Positions 1-13,300 are shown, counted from the first letter of the stretch. The stretch is 64,000 bases of DNA from Metellina segmentata (GCA_947359465.1 OX375872.1:3702395-3766394), one strand, 5' to 3'. Numbers and translations: made by a program. The notes: generated by a model from the letters alone, not told the origin.

Positions 1-36
1 CTATTTATTTCTATTCTGGGTGCAAAGACTTATAAG

Positions 37-240
37 TTGGTACAACCAAAACTGCCGAAGGACTGTAAATATAATGAGCTAGTAGGAACGCTCAGTAATC
101 ATTTCAAATCTACACCGATTATTATAGCAGAACGCTTTCGTTTCCATAGACGACATCAAGACCAGGAGAAACTGTCAACATTTTTAGTTGAATTACGACA
201 TTTAGCGTCTACTATCGAATTCGGCATGATATATCACTAA
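37..240 (+). pseudogene. gypsy gag fragment
   Basis: Sixty-seven open codons contain an AERFRFHRRHQ segment followed by a leucine/alanine-rich helix ending in ASTIEFG. This is the pattern of retrotransposon gag proteins of the K02A2.6-like gypsy group. The zinc-knuckle region expected next is missing: the sequence passes within about 150 bases into protease-tail codons (ALFGKDWI near 417-440). An internal deletion is therefore likely. Confidence 0.6.
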
Positions 241-619
241 TTCCTGAATCTTGGTATTCAAGTATGATTCTTGATATTGCATTGAAACCCTCCTCAACTA
301 TTTTGAGAGATTATAATGGAAGGGAAATCGAAATTGCAGGTCCAGTTACTGTCCCAGTGTCGTATGAAAACAAAAAATAAGATACTTCCTTTAATCATTG
401 TCAAAGGTGATAGACCAGCATTATTCGGAAAAGACTGGATAACTCAGTTCAAGTTAAATTAGAAAAAAAAATTTGCAGTTAAAGGTGAACCAAGTATAAA
501 TGTAGAGAAAGCTGTAAATAACATGAAAAGGCTATATGATGATCTTTTCAAAGAATCAGATGAACCAATTAGCCATTTCAAAGCTAAGCTGAAAGTAAAG
601 GAAAATTGTGAACCTGTAT

Positions 620-2210
620 TCTGCTAAGCTCGATCAGTACTTTATTCAATCAAACAGAATGTATCTGAAGAAATCTCCAAAACTAAGGAAAGAGGTGTAT
701 GGGATTTCGTAGAACACTCCAGTTGGGCTACACCACTTGTAATTGTACCTAAGAAAAATGGTGCAGTAAGGCTCTCTGTGGTGACTTCAAGATAACCATA
801 AACAAATTTCTAGACCCAAATCAATAACCCCTGCCCACTCAGCAGGATTTGCTTTCTACTTTAAATGGTGGAAAGTATTTCACAAAATTGGTCTTGTCAC
901 ATGCTAACCAACAAGTTGAATTAGCCAGAGTCTGGAGAGTATTTGACTCTAAACACTCATTTGTGACTTGTGCGTCCTCGTAGTCTGTTATATGGCATCA
1001 CTTGTGCAGCATCTGTCTTTCAGTCCATAATTGAATAAATAGTTCAAGGATTGCAGTCAGTAATCTGTTTCCAAGATGACATCCTGATCACTGGATCGAC
1101 TTTCAAAGAACATCTTGATAATGTAAAAATAGTTTTTGACTGTGCGTAAATATAATGTAAAGTTAAATGAACAGAAGTGTGAATTCGCGAGAAGCTCAGT
1201 TGAATTTTTGGGTCACAGGATTGATTATGTAGGCATTCATCCTACTGATGGGAAGATTAAAGCTATTGTTGGCATCAATTCGCCAACTAGTATAACTGAA
1301 TTGAAATCGTTCTTAGGTTTATTGAACTATTATGCTAAATTTATAATAAATGCTTCTATGATTTTAGCTCCGTTGTATGAACTGTTGCATGCAGATACTC
1401 CGTGGCAATGGACAGGACGTCTTGAAGAAACATTCCAGAGGTGTAAAAATTTGCTTACATCAAGTGCAGTACTTGTACATTATTGTAGGGTTAGGATTCC
1501 TCGATAGCTGGATTTTCAAAGCGGGTAAACTAAGTTCAGATTTGCGGTGTAACAAGTGAGAGTGGACTGTATATTGAAGAGTTGATTGCGGTGAGAACAC
1601 AAATGATGCAGTGATGCCTTTTAGAGAAAATTGCTGTTTATTTCTAAACGAAGAAGGAGCATAGCATTGCTCCGCTATGGGAGAACATCACATATCAAGG
1701 GCAAAATTCGTTCTCAGGTTTTGGCGGGCAAAGCCGGTTACAAAAGAAGGCAACCCCTCAGTGAGCGAGGGCGCGCCAAGCATGGCGCGTTAGTAGCAAG
1801 TACTAAACAATTATGATGAAACACTTCCCATCAAATTGTCATGTGATGCTTCACCTTTAGGTTTAGGCGTGGTTTTGTAACATTTTGTAAATAATGAAGA
1901 ACGTCCTATTGCATATGCCTCAAGAACGCTAACCAAAGCCGAAAGAAATTATTCACAACTTGAAAAAGAAGCTTCTGCCATTATTTTTGGTACAAAAAAA
2001 TTTCACCAGTACATTTATGGACGCCAATTTACTATTGTTACAGATCAATCACCATTAATCACAGTTTTTGGTGTCAACAAATCTATCCCAGCTATGGCAG
2101 CTGCAAGATTGCAAAGATGGGCTATTCTACTGTCCTCTTTTCAGTATTCCGTACAATATAAGAAGGGGATCGAACATACTATGCAGATGCATTGTCAAGA
2201 GTACCCATAG
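620..2210 (+). pseudogene. gypsy reverse transcriptase and RNase H, disrupted
   Basis: RT motifs are readable across frames: WATPLVIVPKKNG (about 727-765), the catalytic box as FQDDILITG (about 1072-1098), then a 123-codon open stretch with EFLGHRID, LKSFLGLLNYYAKF and the start of RNase H. RNase H resumes after the solo LTR with LSCDASPLGLGVVL, PIAYASRTLTKAERNYSQLEKEA split across the usual positions, and a tail near 2100. Several stops and a frameshift around 780-1000 rule out function. The motif spacing matches Ty3/gypsy, not BEL or copia. Confidence 0.85.
1484..1809. mobile_element. solo LTR inserted in gypsy RNase H
   Basis: The gypsy reading frame is interrupted exactly between codons that rejoin as VLVHYDETLP. 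The inserted 326 bp begins TGTAGGG, ends CTAAACA, and is flanked by the 5-bp direct repeat ATTAT (1479-1483 and 1810-1814). TG..CA ends with a 5-bp target duplication and no coding content are the signature of a solo LTR left by recombination between two LTRs. Its parent family is not identified, and it does not resemble the two LTR candidates in this window. Confidence 0.75.
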
Positions 2211-2489
2211 TACATGATGATTTAAAAGAACAAGAAATTTTCAAAATTTCATATTCTGAGGATATTCCAATTAGCAGTGATGACATCGCCAAAGCTACTT
2301 GCAATGATGCCTTGCTTGGAACTGTTCTAAAATATGTACAATATGGTTGGCCAAAAGAAATCAGCGATGAGAAATTGAAACCTTTTTTTCACTAGACAAC
2401 ATGAACTTTCAGTTGACTGTAATTGCCTATTATGGGTATGAGAGTGATTATCCCTGACAAATATAGAAGCAGATTGTTAAATTGACTAC

Positions 2490-3495
2490 ATGATGCACAT
2501 CCTGGTATTGTGAGAATGAAAGCCCTGGCTCGCAGTCATTTTTGGTGGTCTCTTTTGGATCGTGACATTGAAAATATCACAAAACAGTGTTCTTCATGCC
2601 AAGAAAATGCACGATTACCATCTGTAGCTCCCCTTCAGTCATGGGTTTGGCCAAAAACTCCATGGGAGCGAATACACGTTGATTTTGGTCAAAAGGATAC
2701 AAAAAATTCATTACCGTAGACAGCCATTCTAAATGGTTAGAAGTAATTGAAATGCGATCAGCGGCTGCAAGACAAACCATCGAAGTTTTATAATGCCTTT
2801 TTGCAAGGTATGGTCTTCCAATGGAACTTGTCTCTGACAATGGTCCTTCATTTACATCGCATGAATTTGAGAGTTTCTTAAAAACGAATGGCGTTTAGCA
2901 TACTCTCATACCCCCTTACAGACCAAGATCCAATGGGTTGGCAGAAAGAGCTGTGCAAACATTCAAACAAGCACTAAAGAAAATGAACAGTGATGGTGAT
3001 GATCATAGGAGCTTGAACCAAAAAAAATTTCGGTTTCTTCTGTCTTATCGTTCTACACCTCGCGCTACAACTCAAGTCTCCTCTTCAGAACTTTTTCTCT
3101 CGAGACCAATTCGCACACTCTTATCATTGGTCCATCCAGTTCTAAAGGAGAGAGTAACTAGCCAGCAGTTACTTCAGAAGAAGTACCATGATCGCAGCCA
3201 TAAAAACGATAGAAGATATCATGGTAACCGAGATGTGTGGATACATTTATACAGACAGCGTAATTGGTTCCCTGGCCGTCTAACCAAACAGTGTGGAAGT
3301 AGAACATGGAACATGGTCCATGAAGACCAAATCCGTCCATTCATTAAAGTTCCCAACACAGAGTCTCATAGATGTCAATCAAACTACTACTGGTATGACA
3401 CCACCACGCAAGAAGTTCCCGAGCCCAAAAGCAATCTGACTATTTCCAGACGCAACTCTGTGCGAGAGCGCAGAAAACCCAATAAATTAGACTAA
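2490..3495 (+). pseudogene. gypsy integrase, disrupted
   Basis: An HHCC zinc-binding part (DAHPGI, then CSSCQENAR near 2589-2615) is followed by the core (TPWERIHVDF near 2658-2690, then GPSFTSHEFE near 2844). The last 185 codons (2938-3495) are open and start with ERAVQTFKQALKKM, the post-catalytic helix. They continue into FRFLLSYRSTPRATT and a C-terminal WFPGRLTKQCGSRTW chromodomain-like tail. The core is broken by stops near 2719, 2793 and 2898. The catalytic glutamate is replaced or shifted at the break. Confidence 0.85.
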
Positions 3496-3537
3496 TAGAC
3501 TTTTTTATTTCTAGATTTTTTTTTACAGGGATAGTAA

Positions 3538-3649
3538 TGTAATATCTCTAAGTTATTCCTTAACTGTAACCCTCACTGACAACCAAGCTGTAATGACAAG
3601 CACTTATCAACAAAGCATTCCTTTATAGTTAACATTGCAATATGTTACA
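3538..3649 (+). repeat. candidate 3' LTR of the first gypsy element
   Basis: Just downstream of the integrase stop the sequence begins TGTAATAT and 112 bp later ends ATGTTACA, giving imperfect inverted ends TGTAA..TTACA. A purine-containing stretch (ACAGGGATAGTAA) precedes it like a weak polypurine tract. It is short for an LTR, and the matching 5' LTR is outside the window, so this is a proposal from end structure alone. Confidence 0.4.
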
Positions 3650-4821
3650 GCCAGCACAGGTCCCGACTTGAGAGCTCACTGCAAATTTTCATGCGGCGAA
3701 TGCCCGTTTCTTGGGATTTGAAACAATAGGGTCAGATGTTTTTCCAAAAAATTGGGATCAGTCAATCAGAAAAATTGCAACAACTTCTGCTTTTGGGGCA
3801 TCTGATTTATATTTAGGATTTAAAAAAAAAACAAGATTTACTTGAAATTCTAGTTATTAGTCCTTGGTAGAAAAGGTTCTTTGATTTTTTTCCGAAATAA
3901 ATTCGTATTGAATTTTACGAGAATAGACTGCTTGTGGAATAACTAAATACCCCTCTTTGCCGAGTTATTCACTTGTTCGACCCCATAGGTTCCAGTTTGC
4001 AGGAATCTACTGTTGAGCTATTGCTGTGTTTTGTAGTTTCTAAGGATAAGTGATGATGAGCATTGGAATATTCCTTATTTTTCGACTGCGTACGTTCAGA
4101 GTTCCACATAATTCGAAACGAGCGCTGATTTTTTAACAAGTAAATGTCCTTCGGTTGTAGATCAGTCACCCCTATAAAAGAGTGGAATTGAATCCTACCA
4201 GAATCGAAGGGTGATCTATATGGGATAGTATGTCACCTCAGGTGAAGAGTTGTTTTCCGTTGGCGATGGGATTTTGGGACAGATGCCAAACTCAAGATAA
4301 AAAATAGAACGAAAATACATTATTTTTTAATTTGAAAGCAATTTCATTACGCGTAAATATTGGTCTAAGATATCTTGTGTAAAAGATCCGAATATATATA
4401 ATCTAATAATAAAATGAAATGAGTCATGTGATAATAAAATGAATAGTACATAAAATTATACGTGATGGATGAACCCAATGTCCTGTTAAAAACTAAAAAT
4501 ATTTGGATGATGATTCTCACAACCATGTCTTCTAAAGCCTAGGTATGTGAATTAAAATGTTTAAGTCATTGACTATTAAAATGAGAACATTCTATCAAAA
4601 TGTGTTTTACCGTTAGTGGGCAAATGCAGTAATTGCGAATAGTATGATCTTCTCCGAGGAGGAGGCGTGTTATTACTACAAGCTGCCTTCATAAAGGTTT
4701 CCATTCCGATATATATGTGGTTTAATAGAACCAAATTGGAATAATATCCGTTTTGGAACATCTAAAGAAAGCAAAAACACAGATGGATGGGCTATATGAG
4801 AAATTTCTTTTTCTTTTTTAA
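3650..4821. other. no gene recognised
   Basis: AT-rich sequence with only short open frames in both strands. No transposase, exon-like or RNA motif was recognised. A purine/pyrimidine run lies near 3820-3835. Confidence 0.6.
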
Positions 4822-4881
4822 CCCTCCAAGTGGTTTTGATGAGATCTTGTCTATCAAGATCTGATCAGTCCACCAGGAGAG
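4822..4881. mobile_element. TTAA MITE, 60-bp minimal copy
   Basis: Sixty bp start CCCTCCAAGTGG, end CCACCAGGAGAG, and are bounded on both sides by TTAA (4818-4821 and 4882-4885). The inside carries GATGAGATCTTGTC and AAGATCTGATCA. It is the cleanest case for TTAA target duplication in the family, and the size suggests internal deletion from about 160-180-bp copies such as 15858-16035. Confidence 0.7.
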
Positions 4882-6133
4882 TTAAATTAGTCCATCCCTG
4901 TATTAGCCACAAGAGTGTTTAGAATGCTATTCTAAATTTAAATAATATGAGCACGCAAATTGGATTCAAATCAATTCAGCGTATATTTAATATTTTAGTT
5001 TGAGTTAAGGACGTCATCCTTGAGCCTTCATATATCAAAAACTTTAAGTCGATTCGAGTCAACGTAAAATGCTTTGAGTTTTAAATGTATATCCCAGCTA
5101 ATTTTGTCAATAAATATTGAAAAGTAGTAGGCTAAATTTTATTTCCTATATCGAATTTTTTTTATACAAAAAATTTAGTTTTAAGAGGTCGTTATTAAAG
5201 CGCATGATATTTTGATGAGAGTAATTTCAAAAATACTCGTTCACAAGAAGAGTATTTGCTCAATTTAAATTCAGGTATCCTTATTTTTATTGCGTCGATC
5301 AGCGTCACACAGTAGCAAAAAATGACCGTAGAAGACAACCAAACCATCAACCAGCTGCATTCTTAAGTTACAACTTTTTCAAATGCAACCTTGTACCCTG
5401 TAGCATATGTGTGGTTTTTGCTGTGTATCATGCTGTTCAATTTGTGTTTCCAGCTAAAAATGTCTATTGCCTAGGAATGCACCGATGTTGATCATCAAAA
5501 ATCTTGATCGAAGGTCGGTCCAGGATCACCATTTACCCTGAAACAATTGTAGACAACTCGCTGAAGAATGCCAGGGTTTTCAGTCCAAAGCACGTCAAAC
5601 AAAGCAACCCGAAGCTTTAATTAAAAGCGTTATTCTAAAGTTGTCCACGAGTACTCTCCTCTGTCAATAAGGATTCTTACCAACTATTGTCCATCGTCTA
5701 TCCAGAAGTTAGAACATTTGGACTGGAAGAAGAACATTTTGGCCAAATACGGTTGTACACAGATTGAGCAGTCCTCATACATGGTTCCATGAGAATTTTG
5801 GTGGATTCCTTCTCTGAAGATAACACTCGAAGGTAAAATTTCAGGACAAGAAAGAAATCAAGATTAACGAGACGAAGCGTATGATTAAGGGGAAATGCAT
5901 GGGCACAATGGAAGATTTCCTCAATACTTTCCTAAACATTCCTTCGTTCTTTCCATAAGTAAAATAACCACAAGGAGTTTCGACGACGAACATTGTCTAT
6001 GCTGAAAAGGGACTAGTTTGGAAATATAAATTTGTCTAATAGTTATATTTATCTAGAAAAGGGTCGTTTTTGATCAGATCTCGTGAACGAAAGTTTTAAA
6101 AAAACATTAAAATCAAGGTTTTCAAGTACTTAA
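4882..6133. other. no gene recognised
   Basis: AT-rich sequence. From about 5290 to 5960 base composition is more even and short frames suggest an old transposon, but I could not place any transposase motif. No FLVCR N-terminal exon was recognised here. Confidence 0.5.
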
Positions 6134-6245
6134 TTCTCTAAGTGGTGTCGACGAGATATCTCGTGTGTTAAGATCTGACCAATTTGGCTGGTGACGAGAT
6201 ATATCGTCCGTCAAGATCTTGTCAGGTTTGTTGATGACAAAATAC
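6134..6245. mobile_element. TTAA MITE, partial copy
   Basis: The copy begins after TTAA at 6130-6133 with TTCTCTAAGTGGTGTCG, runs into GACGAGATATCTCG, then AAGATCTGACCAATTT and a second palindrome-like half (GACGAGATATATCGTC). The right inverted end is not recognisable, so the copy is decayed or truncated near 6245. Confidence 0.6.
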
Positions 6246-6789
6246 TGTTGTTGTTTCTCATGCCTACACTGGCAGACCAGAGGAGTGCCAGGCGAGGGGT
6301 GCGCCTTCCATGTTATTGAGCCCCATTGGGAGGAAGTCCGACTTTGCTCGACATACATGACATCCGTTTTACAGGAAGGTCTCTTTCATACATCCATTCA
6401 CTCACACATATCGTAATTTAGATCCCAATCAGAGGCCGATAACCCCCTGATCAGGTACTCCCAGAGGTATTGATTTGGTATGGGAACATGGGGGACTTTG
6501 TGACCACGACCTATTTAATGTGCCCCAGTCACCATTAGTGAACACGACGGTCTTTAGCCAACAAAATACTTAATCGATACACCCACCAGGAGGTTGAAAA
6601 ATACCTAACATTTAAATACATACAATAAAAAAAACCTAGTCAAAATGTAACCAAATGAAAATTAAAATTGGCTCCATAATAATGTCTACATTGGATAATG
6701 TCTATATAGGATGTTCAATTGAAAATGTTTAAATTTGATTTAATTAAGATTTCTCTCGGTTGCACCCGGCGCTTGTTCGATTCTTGTAT

Positions 6790-6965
6790 CTACCCTGAGT
6801 GTATTCCTCTCTTCAGTCCTGCCAAACACATGACTTGACGTTGTTAGTCTTGTGTTTGGCACAATTATGACCATTGCACCATAAAACCAACCATTTGCAT
6901 TTTTTGTCCGGAAAAACATTGCTTGGCCAACTCTGACACTTGTGCTATGGAAAACCAACCATCCT
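6790..6965. repeat. dispersed repeat with ACCATAAAACCAACCA core
   Basis: The core GCACCATAAAACCAACCA (about 6875) next to TGTGTTTGGC recurs with variation near 10312, 16535, 24350, 24555-24640, 32550, 32640, 34040, 37535 and 49515. There it reads as GTTTGGCCAAATATGGC followed by GCCATAAAACCAACCA. No coding potential or clear termini were seen. It may be a short SINE or MITE fragment, often near SINE copies. Confidence 0.45.
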
Positions 6966-7126
6966 TTAAGATTCCATCCATAAATAACTGGGTGATCAAT
7001 CTCAACAGGAAATGAACAGCAAATGTGTTTGATAAAATTTGTATTTGATTGGATAAATATGTAATTTTAAATGCATTTCTTTTGAATGGTCTGTATCACT
7101 AAACTTTCACTGATTTTTCTCAACAG

Positions 7127-7305
7127 GATCGTGGATAAAATGCGGCAGTTTGAGTCCCGGAGGTTTCAGTATCACTATGGTGGGCCAAAGTATTGTTGCT
7201 GCTTCTCAGGTTTTCATCCTAGGCATTCCATCGCAACTTGCTGGTGTTTGGTTCAGCGCTAATGAAGTGTCAAGAGCATGCGCAGTTGGCGTGTTTGGAA
7301 ATCAA
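7127..7305 (+). CDS. FLVCR: FLVCR exon 1 of those in window
   Basis: Acceptor CTCAACAG and donor GTAAGT flank the exon, which supplies window residues 1-60. It reads [14 protein letters not shown], then the membrane segment [19 protein letters not shown] and the signature [18 protein letters not shown]. The equivalent human block carries the same IPxxLAxVWFxxNEVSxAC pattern. It starts in phase with one base needed from a missing upstream exon. Confidence 0.93.
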
Positions 7306-10300
7306 GTAAGTCGGTCTTTTCCCTTTTAACTAAATTTAATGTGGTAAAATGTAGGAAACTCTCTTTTCCCCATGTGCGTTGGACAGCTATTTCCCAACAG
7401 ATTTATCTAGCAATATGATTTAGCGTCGGTATGGCAACATTAGGCGTCAATTTGTCTTCATTATTCGTGGGGTCCAATGGTTTTCAACCGGTGTTCCCTG
7501 GTATAATGATATCACAAGGCTAGCACTGTTTATTTCATCATGTATTTATGCTGGTGAAACCCTCCTTGGGTTGTCCATCAAGATCTGACCAATTTTGATT
7601 TGAAAGAGTTATCTCGTCATTTGGATAGTTCACAATTTTTAAAAATCTGGTGAGTTCTTATGACGAAATATCTCGTCCCTAAAGATCTGGAAAGTTAAAT
7701 AGCGTAAAGATTTATTTCATTTCAACTGTTTAGTTTTGAACATTTGCATTCACAAATACTTTCAAGTGTGACACCCGTATGTTTAATACATGTATTTATT
7801 TTTTTATTACAAAGTATCGTGAATAAATTGTTTCCGTTTTTAAAAAGCTACTTTGTACAAAATGGTAGGAAATTTTTATGTACGAGGAAGACACTCTGAT
7901 AGACATGGCGACACCAGCGTGGCCAAGTGACTTTTTCTACCTTCCTATCTTTTTACAATTCGTTCTTGGTATAGCTTGGCCGAATGGGCTCCTTCCAACC
8001 AAACCACTTGGAACCGAAAATATTTTTTTCATCTTCCCTAAAATGATAATGTTCGACACCCAACCTGACTCAACTGGTCTTGTGGCAGTACCTCAATAGT
8101 TTACTGTCTTGGAAATAGATATGATTCCGCCAGAGAAATGTAAAAGAAATACTGACTGGTTCGGAAAACACTGTATGTTATATAAACATCCCCTGGCACT
8201 CTTCTGGAAGTTAATTGGGATCGTGGCTTAAAAGTGGACACCTTAAGTGTCTTTCTTTTGAATGTGACAGAAAAATCCATCTCACTTGCAGAAAATTCTG
8301 TGACCATCGAGCCTCTCCGGAGCACATGCTGAGTTGCGTCGGACTTTCCAAGGAGGACTTGACATTCTGGCGTTGATCTGACATATGTCTTTTAAAGAGG
8401 ATAAGCAACAACAACAGGATTCTTATTAGTCCAGACCAAATAATTTCTTGAAGTTGCCTTCCAGTGCAAGACGATCTCATCAACCCATCAGCATTGCTTT
8501 AAATACTACTAATCAACTTCCTCAATCGAATGAAGCAGTGTTTCCTTTCTCTAAACAGTTTTTTTGATCTTCGGTCGATCTGAAGTGAAACCATTACATT
8601 CCAATGTTCATTCCAAAGGAATGAATTCCGTTATTGAGGAGGCGATGTCACTCCCCTTTCCTACCCACGTGATCTATTCTCAAAGATATACATCTTTTTG
8701 ACTAATCATCATAAAAGCCGAAAAACAATCAACCCAAATTGAATCCTTTTCTTATAGATCATCAGTACGAGAATGCAATAAAAATTGGTTTACAATGAGG
8801 AGTTCGTTTTTATTAAGAAAGTATTTAAAATTTGTCACAATAGTAGTAACCTTTTTCAAAAAACTCAAAGCCCATAGGATTATTTTCTTTCCAAAGGATT
8901 TCCGAAATTGAATCCCCATTTTAAAGTTCATCAGTTGAAGAATGAAATCAACTCTATTTGATTGAGCTTGTGTCCCAATTATTTTGTAAAGTGAACGTAG
9001 TAGCAAGTAAAAAGAATTGATGCATTTGATACATGGTTTGACTCGGTGGAGTACGTTCGCTTCCTCCTTGGTTGTTTTTCTTTCCTTGAGTGTATGTTAC
9101 AGTTCTGTAACAGTCTTGTGCTGATTCATTCTGTCTCAAATGTCTTCTACCTGGCGTGGTGGGGAAGTTCGGAGAGTGCCAGCTTAAGTGTTTCGAAACT
9201 GTTGTCCTAAGATATTTATCGTGGGGTATTGATCCGTTGTGTTGCCTCAGTGGGACGTTATTTCAACTTCTTACCAACTACCTACCTTCTAGACTTTGGT
9301 GCCAGAAGATCCAAAGCAAGCAAAAAATTCCTATGTGAACCCTACCCAAGATTGAGCCCTTGCTATACAAGTGACGGTGTTGAGTGAAACACCAATATTA
9401 AGACTATTTATATTCTCTATCTCGTCATTCGAAGAAAACTGCCAAGATCTTGAATAAGAAAAATTGATCATATCTTTATGGACAAGATATCTCGTTCAAA
9501 TCACTTGAACGGTTAACCCTTGCTTTCAAACTGAAATACTTGCATCAATGCGAGAGCAAACTAAAATTGTGTCGCAATGATGCCGCTTTTTCAACCCCCA
9601 CGATTCTTAAAATAAAAGTAGCCACTGTGACAAAGTAAAGTTTCGTCACCAATGACTGCCTTTCTATTCATCAAACACAGCCTTTCTCTTCTCAGCAGAG
9701 GCATTCGAAATATAATCTTTGCCCCACAGCCTCCACGCTCAATGAGATTCAAAATTCAGTGCGGCAGCAAGTTTCTCGAACTTCCAAGAACGTTTCGTGT
9801 CGCAATTTTGGCCTTCTTTGATGTAAAAAAATAAATCGAAATAAAGCGACGAGTTGAGATAAATCTTGTTTAAAGCCTCGGACCGAAATAGCTGCTTTCC
9901 AGCGAGTTGAACCCATCGGGAGGGGAACACTTGGGGCCACGTGTAACGTGTTCAGTTGCGTAATTTCTCACAATAGGAAGGAAAATAAAGACACAAATAG
10001 ACCAAGAAGCGTCATCTTTTCATCTCTGGGCTCTGACGAAATTCTACGGGGTTAGTGCCAGCGAGAACCTAAAATACATCGATAGCATGTAAAGGGAATT
10101 ACTGCTTTTATTAATCACCCAATACACCTACCGCTACCAAAATCCCGCTAAAGATTTATTTCTACAATTGAAATAGTTTAGCAGTGGAAATGTTTTCTAC
10201 ACAATACTTAATCCAAACCGTTCCAATCCAACTGATTAAAAGTAAATGTTTGATTCGAGTCAAGAATTATCTCCTTTAGGTAGTGATCTTTACTACTCTC

Positions 10301-13300
10301 TTTTTCACATCTTTTGCTGGACGTGTTTGCCGCCCATAAAACAACCAACTTGTAGATAAAACCACCGGTCGAAACAACATTAAAGTAATTTGCTAGACCG
10401 CTTCTAATTTGGAAAGTTCCGCAGACCAAAGAAATGCAAGGAGGAAATTATTATTTCAAACAATCCATGACACACACTTGACCCATCATGTGTGACCCAT
10501 AGGAAAGAACAATAGCGTTAGAAGAAACAATTTCGGGCCAATGTTGATGGTTGATATCTCTTTCAGGGTTCAAATTATATCAATGATCCATTAGACATTA
10601 GTAATAAATCAGGGGATGTGGTACATTTTTAAAACTGACTGCGAATAGTATGAATCGCTTCCATGATGAACTTTGAAGACATGGAACCCACCTTACACAG
10701 CCCTGTTGGGACAGTAATTGATTTGTCATCGGAGTGTTGCGAGTTTGAATCCAACCAAAGACCATTCAAAGAGGGAAATCGGCCTCAAATGTTGTCATAG
10801 AACTTTGGAGTGGTGTAGTTCTGGGATCTTTCCCTTTGTTCCCATCGTGTTGCTCTATTAATTTAAATACCTACCCACCTTAAGAGTAGCTGATTATCCG
10901 CAATAAAATGCATTGAAATCAAGTATATAAAATGATTACTTTGAGTGGGAAACTCTAGCATTTAAGGGGAATTACTGTCTTTTTGTGTAGAATCACGTGT
11001 TATCCAATTTGGAGATGCACATTTTGATTACAAGAACTTGTTTAACTTCCAAGATGAGATTTTATATTCGGTAGGTAGTTTAGTTTCGTCGCACTGGAGC
11101 AACACAGGCTATTGACAACGATCAATCCCAAAGGGAAAGTTCACGTTGGGTTGCCGTGGAAGTTTGGAGAGTGGGGTGCCAGCTCAGGTGTTGCTTCGTC
11201 ATCTGACCATGGTTCAAAATTACGAGGTGTTGTCCTCGAATCTTTTCCTTAAGGGACTGATTCCGGACCGTCGTCAATAGCCCGTTGTGTTGCTCTAGTA
11301 CGACGTTAACTAAAAAATTACCAATTACCCAAAGGGAAAGTACCGAGGACAACGCCTCGTAATTTTGAACCACTGTCAGATGACAACACCTAAGCTGGCC
11401 CTCAACTTCCACACCACACCAGCGTGAGAACATTTCCTACAGGTTGTACATACACCCCACGTAATCCAGGGTCTGTGGTTAGATGGAGTTTTGCCCTCAG
11501 CTTTCCAATCGAAGAACAAGGCTACTGATTTTCGATTCGATACAGGTTTGTTACGCATCAAATTATAAGGATTCTGAATTCAAGCTTTCAAACCAGCTAT
11601 GATTAAAGGAAATATACTTAATTGAAGTGCGAACTTGTTTTGTTATTTCAATGAAACTTTTTGTCTTTTATCCACAGTTGGCACTACAAATAATTTAGTC
11701 TTAAAAATCATTTGACGGTCATTTTAAGAAACAAGTATAAAATTTTCACTCGTAAAAAATAAGTACATGAGTTAGGTAAAATATTTTCACACCTCTATAT
11801 TCCAAAAGTAATTTTGAAGAATTTTTTGGCATAAGATTCTAATGGATACTTCAAGAAGTGTTGAGCCGCCAAGTTTTGAAGACGCGCAGGACAAAAGATC
11901 CCTTTCAACTCCATTAGTGAAACTGACTCGCTCTTCCGGGACGTCATTAGAAAAATTGGTCACATCATGAACGATATATCGCGTCGAAACCACCTAGGGA
12001 TGAAGCACTTATACTGTCGATTTTTTTTAACACCCCATCACCTGTTTGATCTGATTGGTTGCACCGCATTCTTTGAACTGTTACATTACGCTGTTCCATT
12101 ACACAGGCTTTTTGTCTTCCATTAAAAACTTTTCCCAGTCAATTAACATGGCGATACTCCGTCTTAACCACTTCGCTACCAGCCATATAAAAATTGTTTA
12201 AAGATTAGTTTTTGTTCTGATAAATACTATGCAATACGTCAATTCTTCTTTTAGATGTTGGCATCATAGGGGCTGAAACTTTTAGGTACACATACGTGTA
12301 CCTCGGGTCTCAAAGCTGAAATCATTTTCAAATGCTAAGATATTGCTTAAGAACGCATTTTTTTGTACATTGCTGTATTATTTATAAGTACAATAACATT
12401 ATTAGAAGATTAGAACCACGAAATGTTTTTAAACAAAATATTTTTTTCATGTCATATTTTGTCTTGGGAAGTGCTTTTGACTTACATAGGTACATTTTAT
12501 TGCTACAAACATAGATTTTGTATATACTATATCACTATTACTTTAAAGTAACACAGTATTTGTAGGAAATAAGACACAAAAACAATTTTGTGATGCAATT
12601 TTTATTGTGTGTGGTATTTTATGAAAGAGTTATTTTTCATGAAGCAAAGGTACATTTGACATTTTGTACACATAACTCTTGTCCTGGATTTGAATCCAGC
12701 TAACCTAACTTTGATGCATTTTTATCATCCATAAATTTTGGCACATGGCCTACATTATTAAGTCTAACTTCTCTGATTGGTTGATTAACAACATTCCTCT
12801 GCTTTTTTGGAGTTTCTTACTCTGAACATGTTTGTTTTCTTACGTGTTTGTAATGTTCCCTTCATATTTAATGAGGGCTTGTGCCACCTGCATTCGGTAG
12901 TCAATGAGGGATAAGAATTTTAATTGATTTGTTTTATAATAACGAACATACTATATCCAGCAGTTAGAAATAACCGATCCACAAAAGGAATAAACACTCT
13001 TAGTGGCCATTTCTTTGTTCGCATGGTACACCTATAATAGGCCAAATAGCGGTCACATAAATCGGTTCCACCTATTGAGCTATTATAGGCCTTCTTCTTC
13101 GATTGGAAGCAGACCCTTCCTTACCGAGTTATTTAAAACCCACAGCGGATTAACTATTATAGGCCTGATCAACTGCTGACTTTGGTACAATAATCTTTTT
13201 TTCCCTCCTCCTTTGACCACCTCATGGAGCTTGACACAGGTTCACTGCCCAAATATGAGGATAAAAATAAAACACTTTTATTGTCTTTCCATTGTTAAAA

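Larger units (their letters stand above)
1..3649 (+). mobile_element. Ty3/gypsy LTR retrotransposon, decayed, left end outside the window
   Basis: Gag, protease tail, reverse transcriptase, RNase H and integrase remnants follow one another in the order typical of Ty3/gypsy pol. All read on the + strand and all are broken by stops or frameshifts. The 5' LTR is not in the window. A short candidate 3' LTR closes the element at 3538-3649. The RNase H part is split by a 326-bp insertion with solo-LTR features. I see no envelope gene. The element is dead as it stands. Confidence 0.85.

Noticed and set aside
5290..5960. Possible Tc1/mariner remnant or missing FLVCR exon
   Set aside because: Translation of both strands showed neither transposase motifs nor FLVCR helix signatures.
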